A stretch of 64,000 nucleotides of DNA from Avedoeria sp964651245 (GTDB taxonomy: Bacteria; Chloroflexota; Anaerolineae; Epilineales; Epilineaceae). A model generated the notes under the pieces. The model had not been told where the DNA came from and searched no databases. It saw only the letters and a program-made list of their open reading frames with translations. Positions 34,573 to 42,730 of this stretch are shown in pieces. The translations under genes were made by a program, and so were the position numbers. The DNA is taken from NCBI GenBank assembly GCA_964651245.1, contig CAZYVI010000009.1, positions 118,654 through 182,653 of the forward strand, in the 5' to 3' direction. Each line of letters opens with the position of its first letter. Position 1 is the first letter of the stretch.

Positions 34573-37500
34573 CTAGGCGCCGCGGTGCAGGCGCGCGACC
34601 GGCTCGCGCTCGGCAGCAGCGCCGAAGTAGACGGGGTGGAGCGAGCTGCGGGCGTGCCGGTCGGCGAACGCGCGCTGTCGGTCGAGACGGCTCCGGCTGT
34701 CGACCCGCTTGCGCACGCAGTACTGGATCGTCAGTTGGTCGAGGTCGGCCACGATCGTCGCCCCACCCTCGATGCCCTGGCGGCCACCGCCAGGAAGGCG
34801 CAGGTCGGACGGCGGGCGCCAGTCCTGGTGGACCTCGAGCACGATCTGCCGCAGCAGGTTGCCGTCGGGGCCGACGCGGTTGGCGACGCGCGCCGAGTGG
34901 ACCTCGAAGGGCTGCGCGCGGTCGATCCCGAGGAAGTGCGCGTCGGCGTCGTCGCCGCCCCTCCGGTGGCGCTCGGCGAAGTGATCGCTCAGCCAGCCGT
35001 GCATCGCCCGGCGGACGTCGCGGCTGAGGTGGAAGATCTGCTCCCGGGTGCCGGTCTGAACCTCGAGCGGCAGCTGGTCGCGCAGCTTCTCGAGGCCACC
35101 GCGCAGCTGGAGCGACGGTCGGAACTCGTCGTGGTCCGGCGGGCTCCAGCGGAGGCTGTCGACGGACAGCGTCCGAACATCGTGCGGGAAGATGCCGCGC
35201 TGCCGGAAGGCCTCGATGAACGCCACGCGGTATCCCAGGTCGTCGTCGCGCACCAGGTCGGCGTCGGCCGTGATGATGGCGCGCAGGTAGTCGCCGAACG
35301 TGAGGTCGACCGGCGGGCAGTAGTCGAGGGCGCGGACGCACATCGTCAACACCTGCTGGGCGGCCTTGGCCGCCTCGGCGCTCAGGCGCTGCACGAGGTC
35401 GACCGAGATGGCGCCGGCCGCCGGCAGCACGCCCGAGCCGCCGGTGGCCAGCCGCAGCAGGTCGGCCGAGCGCGTCTCGTAGATCGACAGGAACGCGCTG
35501 AAGACCGCCGCCACCAGGATCGCGCCGCGCGCATGCGGCTCGTTCACCGTCTGCATCGCCGTCGGATCGGGCTCGGCGGGCTTCCAACGCTTCGCCGCGC
35601 CCACCGTGACGACGCTGCCGATGGCGCTGCGCAGCGCTCCGCCCATCTCGGTCGTCCGTCCGAACTCGCCGGCCAGCTCGCCGAGCATGTTCTGCTGCGA
35701 CCGGATCTCGCCGCGGGTGCGGGCGATCTGGTGGCGCAGGATCTCGGGCAGCGTGAAGTGCTGGAACAACGCCACGATGTCGGCGAAGGCCTCGTGGAAG
35801 GCGAGCACGTCGTCGTTGGTGGGCCGGATAAAGCGGCGGTGCATGCCGTCGAGCAGGGCGTGGGTCGTCTCGTGGGCGATCACGTCGTGGGACAGGCAGG
35901 TGAACACCATGCCATTGGGCATGTGGTCGCCCGGGTCGTCGGCGGCGGCCGGGTAGTAGCCGAACAGAAGGGCGATCTTGGCCGGGCTGTAGTAGGCGTT
36001 GGCGCCACGCAGCGCGTGGGGATAGATGCGCAGCCGCGGCACGAAGTGGGCGTCGTTCGCGCGCGACGTGCCCGGTCGCGGCGGACCCGGCCGCCACAAG
36101 CTCTTGCGGCCGAGCGCCCGCTCGAAGTTGCGGATGGTCTGGGATGCGACGGCGTAGACCATCTGCTGGTGGAATTGCGGCAGCCCCTCCGACGCCGGCA
36201 GCCCGTCCTGCGCCAGCAGTCGCGGGTCGTCGAGGTCGACCGGGGCGTAGGCGCAGCGGGCGGCCGGGTCGATGTCGATGACCTCGAGGTAGTCGCCCAC
36301 CGGCCCCGGGTCCAGCGACTCCCACGGCACGTGGAAGGTCACGGTGCTCACGGGCGCCGTATCGAGGCGTTGCGCCAGGCTCGGGTCGATGGCGTAGCCG
36401 CGCAGGCGGCGATACGCGGGCCGGCCGCCCGGCGCGCCGGCGGCGTCGTCGCGCGGCGCGCGCGTCGCCGGCCGCGGCTGCGGCCGGACGCCCTCGAGGC
36501 CGATCGTCCGGGCTTTCTTCGGCGCGCGCGGCGGCCGGGCGCCGGCGTCGAGAAGGCGCGCCTCGAGGTGCATCCGGAGGGCCGATGACGCCAGCGGATG
36601 CTCGGCCAGCGCCGCGATGAAGCGCAGCTGCTGCTCGAGCGGGATCGATGCCGCCGGCAGGTCGGGGTCGGGCACGAGCTGGTCGAAGGCGTTGGCCAAG
36701 TCGGCCCGGCCGTGGATCTGCGCCAACTGGGTGGCCTCGAGGGCCAGCATCCGCATCTGGGCCGGCGGCACGGCGGCGCCGAGTCCCGGCACAAGGTCGA
36801 GGAACGCGAACGACGCCGAGTCGGCCGGCGTCTTGGCCAACGCCCGGCTGGGCGCCACGCCCAGCGCGGCGTCGGCGCGCAGGATGCCGTTGCCGAGCTT
36901 GTCGCGCCGACCGCCGTCGGCGGTACGCTCGGCGCTGCTGAACAAGGCGTGGCGCACGGCCTCGACGCGCTGCCACGGCTCGGCGAAGCCGGCGAGCGCG
37001 GCGCGGTGCTCGGTGAGCCACAGCGCGGCGGCCGCCGCGATCTGCGGCGTCGCGCTCGACGTGCCGGCGCCGTCGCGGTCGATGATCGTCGGCGCGCCGC
37101 GCTCGGCCCACGGCATGTTCGGGGTGAATGCAGCCATGGCGGTGGCCATCTTGCTGTCCGGGCCCCAGCAGCCCTGCATCGTCCCCATCGGCAAGCCGAA
37201 GTACGGCCGCCGGTCGGCCATGACGCCGCAGGCGGCGATGACGCGCCGGAAGCGCGCCGGGTAGACGATGAGGCGCGTCGGGAAGCCGCCGGACCCGGTC
37301 GAGAAGTTGTTGCCGGCGGCGGCGACGATGCATACGCCGGCCTCGTACGCCTTGTTGACCGCGTCGGCCCACGCCCGCGAGGCGATCCCGCCCATGCTCA
37401 GCGAGATGACGTCGGCCAACCGGACGCCGCCAGGGCCGCCGGTGGCCACATGCTCGATCGCCTCCGCCATGGCGCTGGTCCAGAGATGGATCACGCTCGA

Positions 37501-38283
37501 CGCGATCCGGACCGGGGCGACCTCGACCTCCGGCGCGCCGCCGAGGAATCCGTTGAAGTCGCCGTCCGGCGGCGCGACGACAACGGTGTTGCCGGCCAGG
37601 ATACCGATCGTGCCAGTGCCATGGCCGGGGTTGTCGAGCGGCGACGCCGAGTCGTGGCCCGGATCGCGCGGATCGTCGCGGGCCTCTCCGCGCACGAAGT
37701 TGGCCCGCGGCAGCATCACGATCCGCTTGGGGGCGGTGACATGATTGGGGTCGTAGCCCGTGTCGAGGTGCGCGATCCTCACCCGGTGCCCGCTGCCCGG
37801 ATCGGCCACCCGTTCGCGCGCGTCCCGCAGGTCGGCGAACCCCTCCCCGAGGTGCCAGGCGAACGACCCGCCATGCGGCAGCGCCCCGTTCGGCGGGTCG
37901 ACGACCCCGGCCCGGCCGCGCGCGCCGAGCCGCTCGCGCGGTTCCGTGGTGACGAAGGCCTGCTCGAAGTCCGGCTCGATGAACACGTCGCCCCCGGCCG
38001 CCGCCAGCCCGATGCCGGCGGCCGCCGCTCGATGCGCCGCGTCCCAGGGCGAAGGACCGATCCCCTTGCCGTCGAGCGGCGCGCGGAACCACCGCGCCGC
38101 CGTGCCGGCCGCGGCGCCCAGCCCCGGCGCGTCGCCGCCCGCGACGTCGAACAGCGGCTCCAGCGGCCCGAATCCCTGCGCCGCCAGCGCCGGCGCCGCG
38201 GCGCCGGGATCCACCGCCGCCAGCGCCGCCCCGTCGGGCGACGAGACCCGCACCAGCAACCCCTTGAGCGTCGGATTGGCCAT
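34573..38283 (-). CDS. Fused subtilisin (S8) and HExxH metallopeptidase
   Basis: A 1236-aa double protease. The N-terminal half is an S8 domain: Asp about 171 (IAHLDTGYDPNHV), His about 218 (LDNPGHGTGTIGILAG) and Ser about 408 in GTSSATPQIAA. The C-terminal half carries a gluzincin-type zinc site, DVIAHETTHALLDGMH (HExxH, about 802), followed 20-odd residues later by FHEAFADIVALF, the downstream Glu ligand. The segment between (about 500-690) is helical. There is no signal peptide; the protein starts MANPTLKGLLVRVSSPDG, so it may be cytoplasmic. The start is ATG 38283; a GTG at 38292 is possible. A good promoter is upstream (38319-38347). Two catalytically distinct proteases in one chain beside an MBL hydrolase suggests a programmed-proteolysis or defence role (inference). 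Confidence 0.86.
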   Translation of the reverse strand: MANPTLKGLLVRVSSPDGAALAAVDPGAAAPALAAQGFGPLEPLFDVAGGDAPGLGAAAGTAARWFRAPLDGKGIGPSPWDAAHRAAAAGIGLAAAGGDVFIEPDFEQAFVTTEPRERLGARGRAGVVDPPNGALPHGGSFAWHLGEGFADLRDARERVADPGSGHRVRIAHLDTGYDPNHVTAPKRIVMLPRANFVRGEARDDPRDPGHDSASPLDNPGHGTGTIGILAGNTVVVAPPDGDFNGFLGGAPEVEVAPVRIASSVIHLWTSAMAEAIEHVATGGPGGVRLADVISLSMGGIASRAWADAVNKAYEAGVCIVAAAGNNFSTGSGGFPTRLIVYPARFRRVIAACGVMADRRPYFGLPMGTMQGCWGPDSKMATAMAAFTPNMPWAERGAPTIIDRDGAGTSSATPQIAAAAALWLTEHRAALAGFAEPWQRVEAVRHALFSSAERTADGGRRDKLGNGILRADAALGVAPSRALAKTPADSASFAFLDLVPGLGAAVPPAQMRMLALEATQLAQIHGRADLANAFDQLVPDPDLPAASIPLEQQLRFIAALAEHPLASSALRMHLEARLLDAGARPPRAPKKARTIGLEGVRPQPRPATRAPRDDAAGAPGGRPAYRRLRGYAIDPSLAQRLDTAPVSTVTFHVPWESLDPGPVGDYLEVIDIDPAARCAYAPVDLDDPRLLAQDGLPASEGLPQFHQQMVYAVASQTIRNFERALGRKSLWRPGPPRPGTSRANDAHFVPRLRIYPHALRGANAYYSPAKIALLFGYYPAAADDPGDHMPNGMVFTCLSHDVIAHETTHALLDGMHRRFIRPTNDDVLAFHEAFADIVALFQHFTLPEILRHQIARTRGEIRSQQNMLGELAGEFGRTTEMGGALRSAIGSVVTVGAAKRWKPAEPDPTAMQTVNEPHARGAILVAAVFSAFLSIYETRSADLLRLATGGSGVLPAAGAISVDLVQRLSAEAAKAAQQVLTMCVRALDYCPPVDLTFGDYLRAIITADADLVRDDDLGYRVAFIEAFRQRGIFPHDVRTLSVDSLRWSPPDHDEFRPSLQLRGGLEKLRDQLPLEVQTGTREQIFHLSRDVRRAMHGWLSDHFAERHRRGGDDADAHFLGIDRAQPFEVHSARVANRVGPDGNLLRQIVLEVHQDWRPPSDLRLPGGGRQGIEGGATIVADLDQLTIQYCVRKRVDSRSRLDRQRAFADRHARSSLHPVYFGAAAEREPVARLHRGA

Positions 38284-38318
38284 GACCTCCACCTTCCGCG
38301 CGCGGCCCGCGCCCAGGT

Positions 38319-38347
38319 ACCATAGGCTGCCCCCACGGGCCCGTCAA
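38319..38347 (-). promoter_or_regulatory. Predicted promoter for the double-protease/MBL operon
   Basis: On the minus strand TTGACG (38347-38342), a 17-bp spacer, and TATGGT (38324-38319). The start point would be near 38312, giving a leader of about 30 bases. Confidence 0.6.
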
Positions 38348-38453
38348 CGGGTTCGAATGGGTCGCATGGGACACGATGGGGCCACGTCGTAGCCCGCGGT
38401 CCCGTGGCGGCAACGGAGCGGCGCACCCACCGCAACCCAAGGAGCCACGCACC

Positions 38454-38681
38454 GTGACACCCACGCCGTCCGCCACCGCCACGGCGGTCCCGGCCGGCGC
38501 GCCGAGCGCGGCCGCCGCGCTGGCGCATCGACCGTTCGACCTGACCGGCGCCGTGCTCGACGCCTGGCCGGACATCGCCGGCGACGGCTGGCTCGCCACC
38601 GTCGTCATCGAGAGCACGGCGTCGTGCGCGGGTTGGCGCCGCTGGCCGGCCGGACCCGCACTCGATTCGACGACCAGCTGA
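38454..38681 (+). pseudogene. Out-of-frame N-terminal piece of the MscS gene
   Basis: GTG 38454 follows a good Shine-Dalgarno (AAGGAG, 38439-38444) and encodes a Thr/Ala/Pro-rich start, then PFDLTGAVLDAWPDIAGDGWLATVVI, which looks like the periplasmic start and first hydrophobic residues of an MscS channel. The frame then turns into Arg/Trp-rich nonsense and stops at 38681, while the MscS core continues in another frame from about 38620. A small deletion or frameshift near 38605-38625 would explain both, with part of a transmembrane helix missing. A sequencing or assembly error is the alternative. Confidence 0.5.
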
Positions 38682-40240
38682 CGCCACTCGTCCGGCTCAT
38701 CAGCCGCCCATTGGTCTGGATGCTCGGGGCGCTGTTCGCGCTCGACCTGGTCGGCGTCAGCGTGCGCAGCCTGGCCCTCGTCGTCGGCGGCACCTCGTTC
38801 GTCCTCGCCTTCGCCCTCAAGGAGAGCCTCGAGGACCTGTTCAGCGGGATCATGCTCTTCGTCGACCAGCCGTTCGAGCCCAACGACGTCCTGCAGCTCG
38901 AGGATGGGACGGTCTGCGAGGTCCAGCGCACGGCGCTGCGGACGACGCACCTCTACGACGCCGGCGCCCACACCCTCGTCGTGATGCCGAACCGCGTCCT
39001 GGCGGGCCAGAAGCTCACGAACCTATCGCGCCCGAGCCCGGACCTCAAGCTCGTCGTGCGGGTGGCGGTGGCCCACGATGCCGACCACGGCGCCGTCGTG
39101 GCGCGCCTGAAGGCGGCGGCGGAGGGACATCCCTGGGTCGTCGGCGACCGCGACGTCAAGCTCGCCGCGCTGCGGGCGCGCATCGCCCGGCTGGCCTGGA
39201 ACGGCCGGTCCGGCGAGGCGCTGCACGTCCTGCGCGAGCTCGCGCGCGTCGAGACCGAGGGCGATGCGCGGGCAGCGGTGGCGCGCCTGTCTCGCCAGCT
39301 CCTGCGCCTGAGCAGCGCCAGCCACAACTGGGAGCGAGGCGGCTTCAACGAGAGCGAGCGCCACCGCGTGGCGACGAGCCTGGCCGAGATCGAGCGGACG
39401 CTGGCCGAGGTCCAAGCCGCCGTGGCCACCTGGCTGCTGTGCGTCCGGTTCAGCTACGTGGTCGGCAACGACATGGGGCTGCCCGACGGCTCGATCGATC
39501 GGCTGCGGTCCGCGGCGGCGGCGATCCGGGGCGACCGCGTCGCGGCGACGGCCGATGACCTGCAGCGGCTCGGCGAGGCGTGCGACGCGATCCTCGCGCC
39601 GGCGTTCGACCACGTGCGTGCCTACGTCGACTTCGCGCGGGGCCGCGTCGCCGACGCGATCGCCGGCAAACCCGCGGCCTACCTGGTGTTGCTGCCCAGT
39701 GAGATCACGGACGCCCGTCAGGCCCTCTACCTCGCCGAGGGCCAGGAACGGCTGTTCGAGCGAACCGCCTTTGGCGCCGGTATCGTCGACGCCGACAGCC
39801 CGGACGGAGGCATTCCGGACCCTGACGCCGTGAACGAGTACCTGCGCCGTTACGTCGAGTGGAGCCGGAAGTGCCGTCAGCTGAGCGAGATGGTGACGGA
39901 GCTCGTCGAGGAGCACCGCCGCGGCAGCGGGCGCCGGCTCGACGAGATGCTCTTGGCCCTCCACAAGTGGCTGGCCTACGACTTCCTCGAGGTCGGACCG
40001 ACCTGGAAGTACCCCAGCGTGGCCATCGCCAACTTCGACAACGGCCGGCACTACGACCTGAAGTGCTACGTCGACGACGTCCGCCTGGCGCACTACACGC
40101 GCGCCAACAAGGTCGCCGAGCAGCTGCGCGCCGACATCTTGGCGCTGTTCGAGGGACTCGCGCCCACCGTTCCGTTCGGCGGACCGGTGATCACCGTCGG
40201 GTTCTCGCCGCACGGGGCGCCCGAGCGGCCCGCCGGGTGA
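38624..40240 (+). CDS. MscS-family mechanosensitive channel with large helical insert
   Basis: A 538-aa (as openable) small-conductance mechanosensitive channel. The pore helix and beta domain are typical: RTRTRFDDQLTPLV, LVVGGTSFVLAFALKESLEDLFSGIML, FVDQPFEPNDVLQL, VVMPNRVLAGQKLTNLS. The cytoplasmic alpha/beta domain starts normally (VVRVAVAHDADHGAVVARLK), is interrupted after about residue 180 by some 260 mostly helical residues, and then resumes as PSVAIANFDNGRHYDLKCYVDD ending VPFGGPVITVGF. The insert is not a family feature. The only start in this frame, GTG 38624, leaves no transmembrane helix before the pore; see the out-of-frame piece at 38454-38681. It is divergent from the double-protease operon. 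Confidence 0.75.
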   Translation: MRGLAPLAGRTRTRFDDQLTPLVRLISRPLVWMLGALFALDLVGVSVRSLALVVGGTSFVLAFALKESLEDLFSGIMLFVDQPFEPNDVLQLEDGTVCEVQRTALRTTHLYDAGAHTLVVMPNRVLAGQKLTNLSRPSPDLKLVVRVAVAHDADHGAVVARLKAAAEGHPWVVGDRDVKLAALRARIARLAWNGRSGEALHVLRELARVETEGDARAAVARLSRQLLRLSSASHNWERGGFNESERHRVATSLAEIERTLAEVQAAVATWLLCVRFSYVVGNDMGLPDGSIDRLRSAAAAIRGDRVAATADDLQRLGEACDAILAPAFDHVRAYVDFARGRVADAIAGKPAAYLVLLPSEITDARQALYLAEGQERLFERTAFGAGIVDADSPDGGIPDPDAVNEYLRRYVEWSRKCRQLSEMVTELVEEHRRGSGRRLDEMLLALHKWLAYDFLEVGPTWKYPSVAIANFDNGRHYDLKCYVDDVRLAHYTRANKVAEQLRADILALFEGLAPTVPFGGPVITVGFSPHGAPERPAG

Positions 40241-40282
40241 TGCGGGCGGCCCTCGTTCGGCCCGCTGCCCGCGCACCCCACG

Positions 40283-40888
40283 TCACCCCGCCTCCCCCTC
40301 CCGCCGCAGCTGCGACCGCTGCGCGCGCAGTCCGCCCTCCCAGGCCTCGGCGTCGCCGTAGTCGAGGAACTCGGCGTAGCGGGCGTGGCTGCCCAGGACG
40401 TGGCGGGCGTGCTTGATCGGGCACCAGAACTGCTCGGTGCGGGCGACGATCTCGCGCGCGTAGGCCAGCAGGCCGTTGGCATAGCCGCAGTAGGCGCAGT
40501 TCAGCTTCTCGATGCCGTTGAGGTAGCCCAGGTGGTGGCGGTCGAGGACGATGTAGCGCCGGCGCGGCACGCGCGGGATGCGGTAGAGCGGGAAGCACAG
40601 CGCCTGGTAGATCGTCACGGCCGCGTCGAGCAGCGCCAGCGGCACGAGCATGGCGTAGACCACCGGGGCCGTCACGACGTTGCGGGGCTCGCTGCGCCGC
40701 AGGAAGCGCCAGAGGCCCACGCGCAGCCGCCGGTGCGCCGCCTCGACCTCGCGCCCGAACGCCACCCGCCCATCGTCGAGCGCGAACTGAAGGCGCGATT
40801 GCTGTGCGTGCAGCGCCTCGCGCAGCTCGTCGTCGAGGTTGCGGATCTGGGCCACGAGCTCGCGCACGCGGTCGGTGGGGGTCTCCAT
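40283..40888 (-). CDS. Conserved membrane-associated protein with CxxC motif, unknown function
   Basis: A 201-aa protein, function not recognised, although the core phrase YIVLDRHHLGYLNGIEKLNCAYCGYANG is of a kind conserved in uncharacterised proteins from several phyla. The N-terminal 45 residues form a helical, charged segment (TDRVRELVAQIRNLDDELRE). One hydrophobic stretch (VVYAMLVPLALLDAAVTIY) may be a membrane anchor. After the CAYC pair come REIVARTEQFWCPIKHARH, so Cys/His residues could bind metal. ATG 40888 has GGAGGGCAGG just upstream. It is convergent with the MscS gene and not linked to neighbours on its strand. Confidence 0.75.
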   Translation of the reverse strand: METPTDRVRELVAQIRNLDDELREALHAQQSRLQFALDDGRVAFGREVEAAHRRLRVGLWRFLRRSEPRNVVTAPVVYAMLVPLALLDAAVTIYQALCFPLYRIPRVPRRRYIVLDRHHLGYLNGIEKLNCAYCGYANGLLAYAREIVARTEQFWCPIKHARHVLGSHARYAEFLDYGDAEAWEGGLRAQRSQLRREGEAG

Positions 40889-41037
40889 CGCCTGCCCTCC
40901 GGGACGGTGCACCCGGACGGGCGCCGACTGCGCGACAGGCTAGCACCGACCGCCGACGGCGGCGAGCGGGCGCCGCGACGTCGAGCGCGACACGCGAGGG
41001 CGGCGGCGCGGCGCGCCGTCGCCCTCGCGCGTGTCCG

Positions 41038-41895
41038 CTACTGCACGTCGAACTCGGACATCATGCCCAGCTCGGCGTGGACCTTGCCGCTGGCCGGGTC
41101 GGGCAGGAAGCACAGCAGGGCGTAGCGCCCCGGCGTGAAGTCGACCGGGAACGACTGCGCCGCCCCGCCCGCCAGGCCGACGACGCCGCCCAGCGGCATC
41201 GCCGGCGGCCGGCCGCTGCCGCCGGGCGCGAACGCGGCCGCGACGTCCATCGCCGTCGCACCCTCGTCGAGCTTGACCAGGACCGCCTCGTGCATCTGCT
41301 GGCCCTTGTTCGCCACCGCCACGACGCGCCGGCCGGCCGCCACCGGGCCGCCCAGGGCGAACGCGAAGTCGGTCAGGCTGAGATCGACGTCCGCAGCCGG
41401 CGCTTCGGCCGGCGCGCCGTCGCCCGCCGTGACGGTGAGGGGCTTGACCATGCCGGTCTTGTCGTGCGGCACCCCCTGGGCATCGGGGATGCGGCAGATC
41501 ATCGCGTAGGTGCCGGCCTCGAGGTCGACGAACGCGCTCGCCTTCTGCCCCGGCGCCGCCACGGCCGGCCCGCCGGCCGGCACCGCCCACGACGGGAGCG
41601 GATCGGTCTCGGTCGCGGTCTTGGCGAACGCCAGGTAGTCGTCGAACGTCTTGCCGTCCTCGAGCTTCAGCAGCGCGACCTGGTGCAGGTCCTGGCCCTG
41701 GTTGTCGACGACGAGCTCGGCGACGCCGGCCTTCGCCTCGACCGGGTCGGGGTAGTCGTTGTCGGTAGCGCGCACGACGAGCTGCGGCGCAGCGCCAGCG
41801 GTGGCGTCGTCCTCGGGTTGGCACGCCGTCGCCAGCGCGGCCAGCCCGAGGCCGGCCGCGGCCAGCAACCACCGCGATGGATGGGCGTTCGTCAT
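41038..41895 (-). CDS. Lipoprotein with two cupredoxin-like domains
   Basis: A secreted lipoprotein of 285 aa. It has a signal peptide with lipobox LAALATAC, then two homologous beta-sandwich domains (about residues 40-165 and 170-285). Each shows the order of type-1 copper ligands: domain 1 has DLHQVALL, then AMICRIPD, then PHDKTGM; domain 2 has QMHEAVLV, then ALLCFLPD, then VHAELGM. That is His, Cys, His, Met in each, with longer Cys-His spacing than plastocyanin. Copper binding and electron transfer are therefore likely, but need proof. ATG 41895 has AGGGAG upstream. Divergent from the membrane-protein operon; the 226-base gap holds that operon's promoter. Confidence 0.8.
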   Translation of the reverse strand: MTNAHPSRWLLAAAGLGLAALATACQPEDDATAGAAPQLVVRATDNDYPDPVEAKAGVAELVVDNQGQDLHQVALLKLEDGKTFDDYLAFAKTATETDPLPSWAVPAGGPAVAAPGQKASAFVDLEAGTYAMICRIPDAQGVPHDKTGMVKPLTVTAGDGAPAEAPAADVDLSLTDFAFALGGPVAAGRRVVAVANKGQQMHEAVLVKLDEGATAMDVAAAFAPGGSGRPPAMPLGGVVGLAGGAAQSFPVDFTPGRYALLCFLPDPASGKVHAELGMMSEFDVQ

Positions 41896-42084
41896 CACGT
41901 TCTGCTCCCTGGGGCAAGGCGCGGCCGAACCAACCATCGGCACGTTCGCCGCGGCGGGCCGCGCACTGCACGCAGGTGATACGCCCATTCATGGGCCAGG
42001 GCAAGGCGGCGCGAAGGTCGGCGCCGGATGCGCGGTCGTCCGCGGGCGCCTCGGTCGGCGCCCGGTGGGTCGCCGGTGCGACCA

Positions 42085-42114
42085 TTGCACCGCCCCCACC
42101 GACCGCGATACCAT
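42085..42114 (+). promoter_or_regulatory. Predicted promoter of the six-gene membrane/phytase operon
   Basis: TTGCAC (42085-42090), an 18-bp spacer, and TACCAT (42109-42114). The start point would fall at about 42121-42123, on or next to the ATG, so the first transcript may be leaderless. Confidence 0.5.
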
Positions 42115-42122
42115 CCGCCGCC

Positions 42123-42728
42123 ATGCAGCCGCCGCCCCCGGTCATCGTTGCCGCGCCGTTTCGCCGCCCGCGCCTCGCGCTCCCGGCGCGGGCGCCGGCG
42201 GCCATTGCGGCCGGGGCGGGCGCTGGGCTGGCCTGGGGCATCGTGGCGCGGGGCTGGATGCGCTTCATCTCCGACGCGCCCGAGTTCACCTGGAGCGGCA
42301 CGCTGGGCGTGGTGGGCATCTTCGCCGCCTTCGGCCTCGGGCAGGCGCTGGCCGCCGTGGCGCGCCGCGACGGCTGGCCGCCGGGCGGCCGTGGGTCCGC
42401 CCGCGCCGTCGCGATCGTCACCACCGTCCCGCTCGGCCTCGCCGCCGGCGGGCCGATGCTGCCGTCGCTCGTGCTGGCGGCCGTGGCGGCGGGCCGCACG
42501 ACGCTGCGATGGCCGGTGCGCGCCGCGCTGGTCCTGGCGGCGCTGGGTCTGGCCGCCCTCCAACTGCCGCCGCTCCTGGACGACTTGGCGCGGTGGCGGG
42601 CCCTTGTCGGCTGGCTGGCGATGCTCGCCGTCTATGCCCCGTTGGCCTGGGCCCTGGGCCGCTCGCTGCGGCCGTTCGCACCGTCCGCCCCGGACCCCGC
42701 GGCTGCGGCCGCCCCAACGGGAGGGTAG
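42123..42728 (+). CDS. Polytopic membrane protein, unknown function
   Basis: A 201-aa membrane protein with about six hydrophobic segments (AAIAAGAGAGLAWGIVA, GVVGIFAAFGLGQALA, AIVTTVPLGLAAG, VLAAVAAGRTT, AALVLAALGLAALQ, LVGWLAMLAVYAPLAWALG). No family was recognised. The soluble parts are short and Pro-rich. ATG 42123 directly follows the predicted promoter, while the frame open further upstream is not credible. It is two bases ahead of the next gene and opens a same-strand unit that continues through a further two polytopic proteins, an M50-like protein, phhB and a phytase-like protein. Confidence 0.7.
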   Translation: MQPPPPVIVAAPFRRPRLALPARAPAAIAAGAGAGLAWGIVARGWMRFISDAPEFTWSGTLGVVGIFAAFGLGQALAAVARRDGWPPGGRGSARAVAIVTTVPLGLAAGGPMLPSLVLAAVAAGRTTLRWPVRAALVLAALGLAALQLPPLLDDLARWRALVGWLAMLAVYAPLAWALGRSLRPFAPSAPDPAAAAAPTGG

Positions 42729-42730
42729 GC

